In this document: positions 1-12,126 of the stretch, one piece after another
Numbering within the stretch: position 1 is the first letter of the stretch
Layout of the letters: the number at the start of each line of letters is the position of its first letter
Assembly: GCA_023014365.1 (NCBI GenBank)
Contig: JAEBUN010000011.1
Span: forward strand, 496,001 to 560,000
DNA length: 64,000 nt
Source of the DNA: Lepiota brunneoincarnata
Lineage: Eukaryota; Basidiomycota; Agaricomycetes; Agaricales; Agaricaceae
Reading direction: 5' to 3'
Translations under genes and position numbers: made by a program
The notes under the pieces: model-generated
Told to the model about the DNA's origin: nothing
Databases searched by the model: none
Seen by the model: only the letters and a program-made list of their open reading frames with translations

Positions 1-500
1 GCTGACAATCGATGAGTACAAGGGTATTGAGTGAATACGACTACATGAACACTCTCGCCAAGTGATTTTATCTCGGCACAATCAAAATCCAATTATGATA
101 ATCTCTCGGCCTCTGCGAATAAGTATGAATGGCAGCGAACTGCTCCGCTTGGAGTATAAGGATGGACCCATCAGGGCAAATACGAGTAGATGGAAAGGCG
201 GATTGAGTATAACACAAAATCTGCGAATAATTTATGGAGATCATTTGGCCACAAGGATTAGGCTTGAGAGCCTGAGGCCGGTCTAGAGGCGGTAATCATA
301 TCTCTCGAACCTCCCTGATAGTCGTAACCCCAATTTCAATGTCCTCTGAGACACCTCTAATCGAGCCCTGGGAAGGCCCTATCTCAAGCGATGTCTAAAT
401 AAGAATTAGTGTGGGTGCGCCTGAAGGGCTGACCCTGACCTACCTTGGACCTGGGCCGGAACGATATGTGGAACTATCAGATAAGAACAAAAGAGTATAG
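1..500. other. No gene recognised
   Basis: Nothing in this stretch resembles a known coding exon. It lies downstream of the minus-strand DUF6534 copy 1 and would hold its 3' untranslated region and terminator. Confidence 0.4.
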
Positions 501-2683
501 TCAGAACTTGTCGCTCCTAACCGATCCCGTCGGACGAGACGAGTACTTCACACTTGGGGATATATCAGTATTACCTCGCGTATAGGTCGCATCCGTGAAG
601 AGGACATTGGTGGGAGGACCTTGGCTTTCACCAACCACCCTTCCCAGGCTCGCCCGAGCGTTAAGCGTCGACATTAGAGCGTTAGTGTACAACTTTGACA
701 ACATCATGTCCCACACAAAGTTCCTGCCCGGAAAGCGTGAGGACAATGCAACTGATGGGACTGTCGGAATGGCAAACACATACACAGTCGTATTCTACGT
801 CGAGTAATAATGGCGATTAGTAAATTCTAACCTCGGGATCCACAAAACAATTGTGACTTACGGGAAGCGCCAGGAAGCATATCACAGTCCAACACAGCGA
901 ATACGGCTGTTATCAACCCGGTCTGAACGGTCATCCTAATAATCTAGGATCATGAAATCCTATCAGATTCCCTCCTGCATTTCATTAGGCGACGGCCTCC
1001 CACCTTGTTGATCGTATTATCTGTTTCTACAAAGCCAGTCTTGCGTCTTGCCTGTTAAAACTGATGAGTACCAATAAAACAACGAACCGAAAAGAGATAG
1101 AAGGACCAAACTATAGACCAACGAGAGGGTAATGATAACATCAGCAATAGCAGACGCCAGCAACCAAGTCAGCGCAGGCCAATGCAGGTCGGCCTTGCGT
1201 ACAAAGCGTCGAACGACAGTCACTGTATAAGCCAACCATACCCCCCCACCTACCCCCCCACACTTTATTCAACACAAATCGCCCAATAACACGTATGGAA
1301 CACCGGGCTCACCAAGTGATATGCAGGACAATATGCTTATTACGCCTGGAACCCACACCCGTTCACTGATGATGCTTATCCTCCAGGCGATGAATAGTTG
1401 TATTGGAGTAGATATCAGAACCTAAGGGAAATAAGCAGCCACCGGCAATAATCAATGCGCCGGACTCAGTCACGACTAAGACCCTCAATCAAACATGACA
1501 AAAATGGCGCACCGTCATTATCGGCTCTGCGGCCCCACCAGCGCAAGCATAAGCCACAGATCCAGTCCGCATGCACCGGTTCGGTACGGAGCAGAATATG
1601 AATATAGAGATGTGTCGACAAGAACAGTGCCGGGGGGGGTGGAAGGTGGCGGTGATGCGTAATATCCGTGACCGTCGGCAAACATCCAAGGAGCACATGA
1701 TGGGGCAGGAAGTTGGGTTCATATCAGCATACCATCCATCAATCAGCAAGTACTAAAGGGAATTGATATGCTCTTGAGCAGCACGTGGGCACAGTTCCGC
1801 GTCGGGCACGACTCGTTCGTGAAATGTGGGGGGGAAGTGGCGCCCGTGGGTGCCCAGGTTCGACAAGAAGTGGCTCTCACCTGCGGGTAACACTACCTCG
1901 AGTAAGTACAAACGGAATAAACACGGCCAGAAAACAAGGACATACTAAGAGGGAAGAATGTCGTCGCAGCAGGGGTACCTGTAGCCCCAAGTGTCATGAG
2001 AGCAGAAGTCACTAGGTAAGGTAGGATTGACGAACCATTCTTGAGTATCAAAGGTTCGTATACCAACCCTATACTGAACCCCGTATTGAAGGTCTCCGCT
2101 ATGAGCAAGTACGTTATCTGCAACCGTCCCACGGCATTGTCAACAGTATTCTGCAAGTTACAAGTTCAGTGAAGTACGCACGAAAAGCTTAATCCACCGG
2201 GAATCCCTGTTGGCCATGGATTGAGAAGATTCCGTTGAGCTATCATGACCCTAGGAGCTCGACGCTAACCCACACCATGCAGCCATAGGCTACGGACAAC
2301 AAAGCCGAGATAGTGGAGCGGAGAGAATAACATGCCTTTTGCAGTTTTGGAAGTATATGAGAACCTGGAAGGAGGGAATGGGACCTCGGCTCCATTAAAT
2401 GGATGAGGATGGGTAGATACCTGTACGACCATAACCTTTGACCCGGCAAGGACATAAGTGAAGAGGTTATTTGAAAGCTAGTGTGATATTTCACGCACCC
2501 CATATAGAATCGAATTGAACAATGTTCCTGTGGGTTGTAAGTCGGGGTCGCCTCATATTGCAAACACGAACGAGCGTATATAGCATACCAATTAACATTG
2601 GCCCAAACCTACACCCAGAATTAATTACCGTGCGCAAGGAGAGTTCTAGAACAAACTCACAGTAAGGGTACTTGCGGTGGCAT
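501..2683 (-). CDS. DUF6534 multi-pass membrane protein, copy 1 (frame broken)
   Basis: Member of the basidiomycete DUF6534 family: small seven-helix-like integral membrane proteins of unknown function. The start is placed at 2683, where a short exon reads MPPQVPLL and runs into a GTGAGT donor; copy 2 begins the same way (MPPKVDLL). Exons then follow in family order: FGPMLIG near 2600, YLLIAETFNTGFSIGLVYEP near 2100, STPIQLFIAWR near 1400, a helix with WPALTWLLASAIADVIIT near 1150, RRKTGF near 1050, IIRMTVQTGLITAVFAVLD near 900, and the signature FVWDMMLSKLYTNALMSTLN in the last exon near 720. One extra base near 886 breaks the frame between VLD and VICFLALP, so the gene as written is not translatable through that helix. 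Exon borders are approximate. It is the most promoter-distal gene of a same-strand tandem trio. Confidence 0.72.
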
Positions 2684-3341
2684 TGTGAACCAAGAGCCAT
2701 GCAATCCTCAACACCAAGGATTTATATGTCATCCATCAAGTACGGTCGCATCAAAAGCAAAAGCAGAAGTAGCATCTGTGCGTGAGAGGCGACGGGCCCA
2801 AGCGATCATTCTCGCGTAGTCAATTAAATAGCGCTGAGTTGACCCACAACGGCTAATTCGAATCCAGTAACACGGACTTCGGACTATTTAGGAAGACCCG
2901 AGGGCGGTAAACGCCCCATCAATACTGAACAAGGCCTCGGCGAGTCGGCGAATTCACTCAAGGACCACTGTTAACTGGTAAACCTAAACCATGGCAGCCG
3001 TCTTCTCTGCGTACCAACAAGCCCACCCTCATCTTCCGTTGATGTCCGGTCAAAATGACGGTTCAAAAATAAATACAAATATATTATCACTGTCTCAGTG
3101 GCGGGAGAAATACAGGATCAATAGAACGTTCAACCACCGTCGTCACCTCTATACCTTCCATACCGTTCAAGATAACGGCTGGGGCGGAGTGGCCAGGGTT
3201 TGCGTTCGCGCTTGAACGCAGTTTTCCTAGTACCTGAGGGTTGATATCAGTTTGGCTGCTGGGTAGAATCTAGGATCATAAAGGGGTAAGTCAGAACGGT
3301 CAGATACAGGCAGGAAGGCGTCACGCACGGGTGTCATGTTA
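2684..3341. other. Intergenic, copies 1 and 2 of the DUF6534 array
   Basis: No coding exon recognised. It holds the promoter side of copy 1 and the 3' end of copy 2. Confidence 0.4.
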
Positions 3342-4999
3342 TCAAAGAGAGCATTTCTTTGACGGCCGAGACGATTGTTCCAAGATGCACGGGCCTGTTG
3401 ATGACGGAGTTGACAAAATCGGACTTTGCGGCAATAAGATACCCACGTTCAGGGTGCTCATCAGAGAATTCGAATATAATTTTGTCAAGGCGAGGTCCCA
3501 TATGAAGTTCCTAGTTAAGGATAGATGAGCCGCCGAGCAATGGTGGGGGGTGCAGCACCACGCACAAACTTGTGTTCTGTAATAGTTGTAAACCAGACGC
3601 ACAACTGGCGACTGAGGGGTACTCACAGGAGATGCGAGATAAAACGTCACATTGCCCAGGGCAACTATCGCGCTATTTGGTGAATCCATAATCAACATTC
3701 TGATCCCATGCAACGATCTCCGCGGCTGAAGACCCACGTCAATAGACCCGTTTGAATGGTTACTGCGGCCAAACCGTTAAGTGTGTACCGTTCCCCAATC
3801 TTTTACGACTTCCACCTACGGGTGATAATTCGGTTTATGACAGCGTCAGTTTGAGGGTGACCAGTCCTTCGTTTGTACTAATCAAAGAATAGATAGTCAG
3901 AAATTGAGGTTCGAAACCAAGAGATAAATTCTCTGACCAGGTTCCACGTCAAAGCTGCTGTAATAAATATATCGTCCAACGCAGCAGAGAACAACCAGAT
4001 TAAAGCCGGCAGCCGCAGTTCCTTCTTCCTTGGGAAGACCTTGAGTATTGAAAGTCCCACAGTGGTCCAGATCCCCCCGGCTGCGAACGAGTAAGACGAT
4101 AAATGACTTTGAACGGGGTCTTGATAAGACATGGCTCCACACCTAGCGAACAGAATGCAAAGACTGCGATGATGATCGGAAGAACACGGGAATTAGTTAG
4201 TCGCTTGATCCTCCATGCAATGAAGAGCTGTATCGGTGTCGATACAGCGACCTTGTATTGGTCAGCAGCGTAAACTCAACGTTGAAGAGTCGCTACCCAC
4301 AGTCATAAAGGGTTCTAGCGGGCGAAGGGAAGATTAGCGCGCTCGATTCCGTGTGGAGTGGGCCGTACCAGTCGCGAGCACTAAAAATCGGAATCAAGGT
4401 CAAAGCTCACGAAGGTGGATCGGATGATGAAATTTCTTACTAGACGGGAAATACTCCACTGCGTCTTGGAGACCTGCAGCAAATATCAGCCGGTATGGGG
4501 GAATAAAGCTGGTCAGGAATACAGACCGAAGCGTATTATAAGGGGTTCATATATTAAGCCGACCGTGAAACCGGTGTTAAGAGTTTCTGTGATTAAAAGA
4601 TAAAAAACCTGCCCATGTAAGCGACGAATGACGAACAATACTCGCTGCCTCACTAATAATTTGATGTACAAAGGATCCCTGAGAGAGTCAGTAAAGAGCT
4701 TTTGAGTAAAATGCGAATCAGACTTACTTCTTATAGCTCCTGTAGTACGAAACCATCTACGCTCGTGAGCTCCTTACTTCTCTAATCGAATACCCGAACG
4801 GACCTGAGCCGTAAGTACCTACAGGCAGGTGAGCATCCCCAGTCAGATATATTGTACCATGAGAAATGTTCACCCACCCCGTACAATATCATGTTGAGGA
4901 AAGCTCCAACGAGCATCGGCCCAAAACTATTTCATGTCTATTGAGAATCAACACTAAGGTTGAGATAACTACTCACAGTAAATCGACTTTGGGCGGCAT
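3342..4999 (-). CDS. DUF6534 multi-pass membrane protein, copy 2
   Basis: Second tandem DUF6534 gene. The start at 4999 gives MPPKVDLL followed at once by a GTGAGT donor, matching copy 1. Recognisable exons: GPMLVGAFLNMILYG near 4900, VFYLLITETLNTGFTVGLIY near 4590, VAVSTPIQLFIAWRIKRLT near 4230, a helix with LRLPALIWLFSAALDDIFIT near 4000, VTIQTGLLT near 3760, and the last exon with NFIWDLALTKLYSNSLMSTL near 3490. The product is predicted to be an all-helical membrane protein with no known enzyme motif. The exon between 3600 and 3760 fits the family less well than in copy 3, so decay there is possible. Function unknown; the family is commonly expanded in Agaricomycetes. Confidence 0.7.
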
Positions 5000-5872
5000 C
5001 ACGATACACCTCTACGCCTAAAGAAAGGGAACGTGGGCCGCTTGGCTGTAGGGGTTGGACTCGGGAGAACTCGAGAGCCAAACACAGAAGACCATAACTT
5101 TTATTGACCTTCGTGTCCGCAAGACAGTCGCCGCGTGGCTGGGACCTGAAATTTAGCAAACGCGGCGCAGAGTGATTACATCAGATGGAGTAAGGTTGCT
5201 GAGGCGAGAGTACTGGAGAGTACTGAGCAGAGCATGATAGGAGGATATGTCTGCTCCTTCAACTGAAGCGCTGCAGCTGTCAGCTCGTGGGACAGCTTAG
5301 GTAATCTGACTGTCACAGAGGCAATTGGAGCCCCCGTCTCCTGCAACCGCTCTTTCACACCCCTTCCTCCTGACGTGGGGCTGTCTTGCTATTTCTGCGA
5401 TGATTTGATATTCTATAATAGTTTCTGAGATGCAATATCCCCTACAAAACCGAGTATAAAATATTCAAACAATTCCCAACCTCCATGATAGCGACAGAAA
5501 TTTAGAACGATGTCGCATAACACAAATCCAATGGCGGTCCAAGAACCAATTCCATTTTTTTTGTCCTACAGAGCGAATCCCGTTGGTTGCGCAAGACTAG
5601 GATCTTGCATCGTTTCAACAACCTGCACGTTATCTAAACAAACCTCCAGAATAGAACTCGACCGGGAAACACACCGTCGTCACAACAATACCGTACTCAA
5701 GGTCGCTATGTTTCGAGTACCTCTGCTGAGAAGATACCTCACACGATCTAGACTGGTCTAGAGCCTCCAACACGGATGATTGAACGTGATCCTGAAGCTT
5801 TCCATTAAGAATAACCCCCGAGATAAGAGCCCCTGCGCAACGTACCGCGGTCATGGGCGTGGCCTAATAGAA
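5000..5872. other. Intergenic within the DUF6534 array
   Basis: Promoter region of copy 2 and 3' region of copy 3. The open frames seen here are not family exons, and nothing else was recognised. Confidence 0.4.
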
Positions 5873-7717
5873 CTAGAGTATTGAATCCAAAGCGCTTATT
5901 AGTGATCCGTCAGAACTCACCTGCCGACGATTCCCACCGCCCACTGTTGACACCTGCCGCTGACCGGACTGATTTGTCAGTTCCTTCAGGTTAGCGCGGG
6001 CATTCAGCGTTGATAATAGACAATTCGCGTAAAGTTTCGTCAATGCTAAATCCCAAATGAAGTTCCTGATCCACCTTGTCCAAATCAATGAAGCATGGCG
6101 GGAAGAGGATCACGTACAATGCGGTTTGCTGTTATCCCATCAAGAATACAGGTAAGAAACGGCTGAAGCGAAGTCAAGGATTTGCATACACCAAGGGCTA
6201 GAACAGCCGGACTAATTGTCACATCCTTCCTGATGTTCCACGTAGAAACAACTTACTCATAAAGAAGACAACATCCCCAATGGCGAACAGAGCACTGAGC
6301 CGAGGATCCGCTTTGAGCCGCACACAAGATCAAAATAAACAGGTCACCTACGTCAACATGCCAGTTTGCACAGTCACTGGAGGCCCCAAGCTACTTGGTC
6401 AGAGACAGTTTTGCGCGGACTCGGACTAATCACCCACTTCGAATAATCTTCGAGATGGCATCATCCGTCGCGGAAAAACCTGTCCTACGTCTTGACTGAG
6501 AATCAGAATCAGCAAGGGGGCTTGAATGCTCATTTTGGAGGACGGAGGAAGGGTCGGAGCTCACCAAGTTGAGTACGAGGCTGGCTGTGATGATCACATC
6601 AGCCAGACAAGCCGAGAGGAACCACACTAGAGCAGGCCAGTGAAGTTCGAGTTTGCGCCTGAATAGTTTGATGATAGTGATCATAATCGTCGTCCAAAGG
6701 CCACCAGCTGGTTTTTATCTGCTAATTCACATGACGATGCGAGAAGAGAGAGTGCGGAGAACATACCGAAGGAAACCAATGATAAAATAACGATAATTGT
6801 AGCAATTACGTTCTGTTTAGTCAGGAGCTTTATCCTCCAGGCAAAGAATAACTGGATGGGGGTAGAGACAGCAACCTGGAGCGCGGGATGTGAATAGGAT
6901 AGCGAACTAGTGGGTGGGAGGTAACCAACAATAGTTATTGGCTCTGATGATAGAGTTCCAATCAATATCGAATGGACGACGCAAAATGTGGCTCTCACCA
7001 GCAGCAAGCACTCGATATCATATTAAACTCAATACTAGAATTTTCTGGACTCGAAACGACACTCACTGGACGGAAAGTCGATCAGTTGGTCGCCTGCGAT
7101 AGACGTCAGCAATCCTTACTACACAAGCTTAGGTCGTTGGCATACCATAATGCAGAATCAGGGGTTGATACATCATCACCATGTCTATACCCGTATTCGC
7201 AGTTTCCACGACGAATAGGTAGAACACCTGGGTAAAGTCAGGAACCAAGCTAGTTGTCAAGTGGTGAATGGGGACAGGACTCACCAGATATTTGATCCAA
7301 GCAGCGTCTCTTTACTACGATCAGCCCACTATCTCAAAGTCCAGATACAGACGAAGCTTGCACTTTTTATACATCTGGTAATAACAGTACGTCTGGGACA
7401 GGATTATAGGGGGTGTGGGTTAGCCCTCTAGATCGGATGACACAGCGAACGCGTATATAGTACCTGCACCACTAGTACCTGAAATAACAACGCGTGAGCT
7501 TGTCTGTGATCATAAAAGCAGCCGGCGAAGCGCACCCCGTACAATATCATATTGATGAAAACACCAATCAACATCGGGCCATAGCTGCGTTTCCTCGAGT
7601 TCACTACACCCCTAAACACGAAAAAAAAATAGAAGCTCACGAGAGTAGCACTTTGGGCGGCGAGGGCGAGAACGGCGGCGATGGCAAGGGTGACGGAGAA
7701 GGCTGGGTACTGGACAT
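5873..7717 (-). CDS. DUF6534 multi-pass membrane protein, copy 3
   Basis: The best preserved DUF6534 gene of the trio. The start at 7717 opens a Ser/Pro-rich N-terminus (MSSTQPSPSPLPSPP) ending in PKVLLS at a GTGAGC donor, typical of the family. Exons in order: YGPMLIGVFINMILYG near 7560, VFYLFVVETANTGIDMVMMY near 7200, VAVSTPIQLFFAWRIKLLTK near 6850, a helix with LHWPALVWFLSACLADVIIT near 6620, RRRTGFSATDDAISKIIR near 6450, VTVQTGMLT near 6380, ALFAIGDVVFFM near 6280, and FIWDLALTKLYANCLLSTLN near 6040. The polar C-terminal tail after the last helix is presumably cytosolic. No frame break was seen in the exons traced. Function is unknown. Confidence 0.76.
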
Positions 7718-8952
7718 TTCTGCTCTGTAGTGAGGAAAGCCCCAATCTGAGTGCTTATCAAATGGATTCGTTGAACGAAAGAAGGTCGTTGCTGCCAGGC
7801 GTCCCTGATCCCAGCCCCTTTATCAAGACTGTTCACCAGAGGTAAGTGTGGTACAACCGCAGGGTTTGGTTGAACACCGTCCCACAGACGGAAGAAACGC
7901 CTAGACACGTGTAATAGATGCTTCAGAATATAAACCATTCCCTTAGTTATCGAGCACGCCCCCTGGGATCATCTTGAGAATCTGTCACAGTCGAAGTTGG
8001 ATTTCCGCTTCGAAACTCCTACACGCGGCCGTGAAATCCACGCGGCCGCGAAATCGGTGCAGTATGACTAGCAATATGTAATAGGAGTTGGATCGCCCCA
8101 AATGCACCTAGAACAGCATGATTCCATAGGTTATACCATATAACGGTCCAACGGAGTCTTCTTTGTTCGGATTGTTCTCGATCTGCAGACTAATACTTTG
8201 CCTGGTCTGGCCATGTTCGGGTTATCCCCCAGCCTACCCACCACTTCGCGCAGGTACTAGGCAGAGAAAGGTGACCACTTGGCTGCACGTGTCGGGCGAG
8301 GGCTCGAAGTCGAGGGCCCCTTGCCGTTTGCAGCGGCTGCACGTGATACCGCTAAGTTCCACCTCGAACTGACCGAACCGACCAGACACTATCATTCGGA
8401 CTGGCTGCACAGAGAAGTTGCAGCCAAGAAAATTGCATGGCCAACATAACCGTTACCATTCGACTACCCTGAGGGAGTGATGTAGCTGGCCTCAACTTGA
8501 TCTGATCTGGTGTAGTGGGGCCCGGAGTGATATATGGTCACCGGTCAGATTCCGGTTTCATCAATTGTGGTGCGAGGGGGCGCTGTGGGGGGGGGGGGGG
8601 GGGGGGCAGGCAACAGAAGTCTGGGAATGCAGGGGAATGAGGGCAGCTGGGGGCCGGTTCACAAACAGCTCGGAATTAACAATTCCCCGTCAACGCGGAA
8701 GCCTACCCGAACCACCCATGTTTTTGCGTTCAACGATAATAGTTCACAGTTGGTCGCGTGGTATGTGCGGGTATGCGCCTGTCCTCCATAAGCCCGGCCC
8801 CGGTTGTGTGTTGCTAACAGATAGAGAATGACTATAAATGCTACAAGACAACGACGTAGAACGCGAATACAGAATGGCAAAACAACATTCTAACCATGAA
8901 AAAGAAATGAAAAAAAAAAACAAGAACGAAAATGAACACAGTACACTGCCAG
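7718..8952. other. Intergenic region with a G homopolymer
   Basis: About 1.2 kb between DUF6534 copy 3 and the convergent-free 3' end of the Ies2-like gene. No coding exon recognised. A perfect run of 20 G lies at 8587-8606. Confidence 0.45.
8587..8606. repeat. Poly(G) run of 20
   Basis: Twenty consecutive G on the plus strand, the longest homopolymer noticed in the window. Runs of this length are prone to length error in sequencing and could form G-rich secondary structure. Confidence 0.95.
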
Positions 8953-10265
8953 TCAACCATCCAAAAGCTTCAAATGCGTCATACCACACGCCCCAATTGT
9001 CCAGTCCTTGACAAGCCGATATTTGCGAGGCTGTCCACATCCCTCCACCGCGCAACGGGAAGGGGCATTTTGCCTGGGAACGTCCGCAACGGGTGGTGGT
9101 GATGAAGGGAGTGCTGAAGGTGGTATGGAGAAACTCAGCACCATATTGGGCTCCTCACCTGGTACCTTCGAAGACACCCAACGATACATGACAGGCTTGA
9201 TCTCCTCCTCGATGCCCACCATGACCTCCTCTTCTTCTGCTACCTCTTCACGTTCTTCACCATCCTCTTCTTTAATCTTCGGCTTGACTTTTCTGTTTCC
9301 ATTTCCACTCGGCATGGGTGACCGATCGTCCAGAGCAGTTCCGCGCTTGTTGCGCGGCCTTGTCTGCTTCTTCAGCAAACGATTGATCGTCTCGGCCTAA
9401 ATAGTGCACGTGAGGACAAAGGAATTGAACAAGACGTGATCAAGAGCCACCTTCTCGTCCTCCAATTTCTTCTCCGTAAGGTTTTTCCGCTTCCTGGCCG
9501 TCTCCTCTCTTCTTAGAGCAAGCTCATTTTCGTTAAGAACCTTTTTCTTGCTGGGTTTGCCTTCACCTGTATTGAAAACGAGCACAGTTTGATACGATAC
9601 TTGTATTCAGCAAAAGAGTGAGCTCTCACCAAGAGAGACGTGGCTCGAGTCCATCACGCTTGCTAAGACGGCCTGGCGCGTGGTCATTGGTTTTTGTTGT
9701 CCAGGGAGTCGAATTCCTGACGCGGACTCGTCTCCGTCGTCTTCTGATTCCAGCGATGCTGAATCCTCGGATTCAACATCCTCTATGGTTCAATGTCAGC
9801 TGTCGCCACTCTGCCCTATGAGATGCATGCAAGTAGTAGTACCTGATCTAGCTTTCCTTCGGGTTCGGACTCGTGACGGCGTCGTCTCAACCTCAGGTGT
9901 GGGTCGCGCAGTACTGTTGGTGGAGCTCGCAATTCGCTTAGCGCCGAGGTTCAGCTTGATCCTCAGCCTTGGCTGTGACTTTCTAGGCGACGGTATAGGT
10001 TCCTCATCTTCGTCGTCGTCTCCCTAGAATCAGTAGTAAGCATTGGGGTGGACACGGTTAGGGTATGGCAGTAGTCGATTACCGACTGAATCTCATCCCG
10101 GTCATCGTCATCGTCATCCTCTTCACCCTCTCCATCAGCATCGTCCACGTCCTGTTCTTCATCATCGTTCTCGACGTCTATGTCATCCTCCGGTTCCACA
10201 TCCGCATCGGACTCCGGCTGCATATCTGCCAAGCGGGCGGACACGCGACGGGTACGAGGGGCCAT
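8953..10265 (-). CDS. INO80 chromatin-remodelling complex subunit B (Ies2/PAPA-1-like)
   Basis: Subunit of the nuclear INO80 ATP-dependent chromatin remodeller; in yeast Ies2 stimulates the ATPase. Five exons fit cleanly: 10083-10265, 9843-10023, 9630-9782, 9451-9566 and 8953-9396, giving 358 residues with all phases consistent. Residues 1-60 are an acidic, low-complexity N-terminus starting MAPRTRRVSARLADM. A basic block follows (RLRIKLNLG), then the PAPA-1 region with ENELALRREETARKRKNLTE and AETINRLLKKQ, and finally the C-terminal zinc-binding motif CAVEGCGQPRKYRLV with ACGMTHLKLL, typical of HIT-type/PAPA-1 subunits. The ATG at 10265 is preferred over an upstream in-frame methionine at 10442 because it starts the conserved-looking acidic domain. 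No frame break. It is a housekeeping gene next to accessory DNA. Confidence 0.85.
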
Positions 10266-12126
10266 TATTGACGGTGTTTTGATATTAAGCGATTTTCGAG
10301 CGTTTGGGGTGACGTATAACAAGCAAGGGTTTCCCATGAGGGTATAGTGAGCGTTTGTAAAGAATGATGTTCCCAGGGGCTCACCATTATTAGATATGTT
10401 TGGGTCAACAACGAAGAAACCGTGTTTCTGAGTATGTTCCATGTGGCTTCAGGGAGAGATGGACGCCAGGAGAACCCGAGCGTGCTTTACACGCAAAATA
10501 TGCAAGGGACCACCTTCTGCTGGGCGTGCCTCGGCTGAGGGTTAGCGAGCCCAAGTCGTCGTACAACATGTACAAACAGCATAGTGTTCCCTGCCTCACG
10601 GCAGTTCAGGTGGAAAACATCTATGACCGGGTAGATGCAATGCTCGGATCTTGTTGACGATCCTGCGCCAGCCGACAGCAACCGTGGGATCTGTGCATTC
10701 CATCACACAATTCCAGACAACCAGGCTCCCGAGTTCCCTTGCGACAATCGTGAGACCATAGACTCAAATACCTACTCTCGGTGGAAGTCGAGACGGGGAC
10801 GATGGGTCTGGTGAAATGGAAGTTGGTACCGCTTGAAACAATAACGGTGTGGCCAGAGCAGAGAAACCCGAACCGTCGGAGGAAGGACAGGCTTCTGCAA
10901 CCCCTAATACCACCGCTGTTTACCAACGGTTCCGGTAGCTATATCCACCGTCAAAAGCCTAATAGTAGTACAGTGGTGCGGGGTGGTACACCGCAGGGGC
11001 TGATGCAGTGACGGTACCTGTTGAACGGCCACACACACTGGCCTAGCCGTGTAGCACATATGTGGAGACTGGATACCGTCCAACACGGCAAGCGCCGGGC
11101 CGAAATATTATTATCCAGATTATCATCACTGTTTCCGATAAAACTGTCACCACGGCCTAAGCAGACAGAATGATGCATTCCGGAGTGCCAGTCGGGCGAA
11201 GGCTAACACCGCCCCAATGAAATATTGGTACAGGTCAGAATAAATAGCAGAGCTGTACAGTACACTTGCTCATCACATTGGGGCAGCCAATTTATAGACA
11301 AACATCCAATGGATGCCCAACGAAACTCACGCTATATCCCTCGCCCTGTGAATTGCAAATCATGCACCCATAAGACTTCTATAAAGTGTCAACAAGCGGT
11401 CCCGCCCCGTACAGGAAATTCGGCTGTGTCTCAACGCCGACCATACACTTAAAGCGCTAAAAACTGAAGCACTGACACCTAAAGCCCTACCGTACATAAA
11501 TAGCGCCTATTGCACTTACCACCTTAGTTCTCAACGTTGCAACAACAGCCAACAAAACAAAAGATCAAGTTCCCCCGGCTTCCTGAATGCATTCCTGGTG
11601 ACCTAGCGTGCGCTTACACACCAGCACACCGTCCTCCATCCTATTTTATCCCGATGTACAACAGTTGATGGGTGCCATTGCGTTCACCGAGCCCCCGGGC
11701 CACTGCCATCCTCAGGAGCCGCATATCAGGCCGCCCGTCCAGCCACGAGTGGCACCTGTTGTCGGCCGTCCAACGTTGAGCTATTAGTGTCGAATTCCTC
11801 AGTGAATTTGGATACATTAACGCCTATATCCGACATGACCGGAATCAAATTGAAGCTCAAAGCCGAAGAGTCAAGATACCAAAAGGCGGTGGTGCCAGTC
11901 CATGCTCAATAAAAGCTCTTCGGAAACTCGTAGAATTGGTAATACACATCCAGTCGTACAAAAACTTAGGAACTATTTATTTGTCTTGCAAAGTAGAGTA
12001 ATGCCTCAAGGCGGCGAGTAAGATATCAAACTGCAATCACAACAAACTTCAAAACAAAAGCGCAGATTACACATTACCGCCCCATACACCCACCCGCCTT
12101 CGGCAACCCACTTCGTTTCACGACGT
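10266..12126. other. Long intergenic region
   Basis: About 1.9 kb with short open frames on both strands but no recognisable exon, repeat or RNA gene. It separates the Ies2-like gene's promoter from the 3' end of P450 A. Confidence 0.4.
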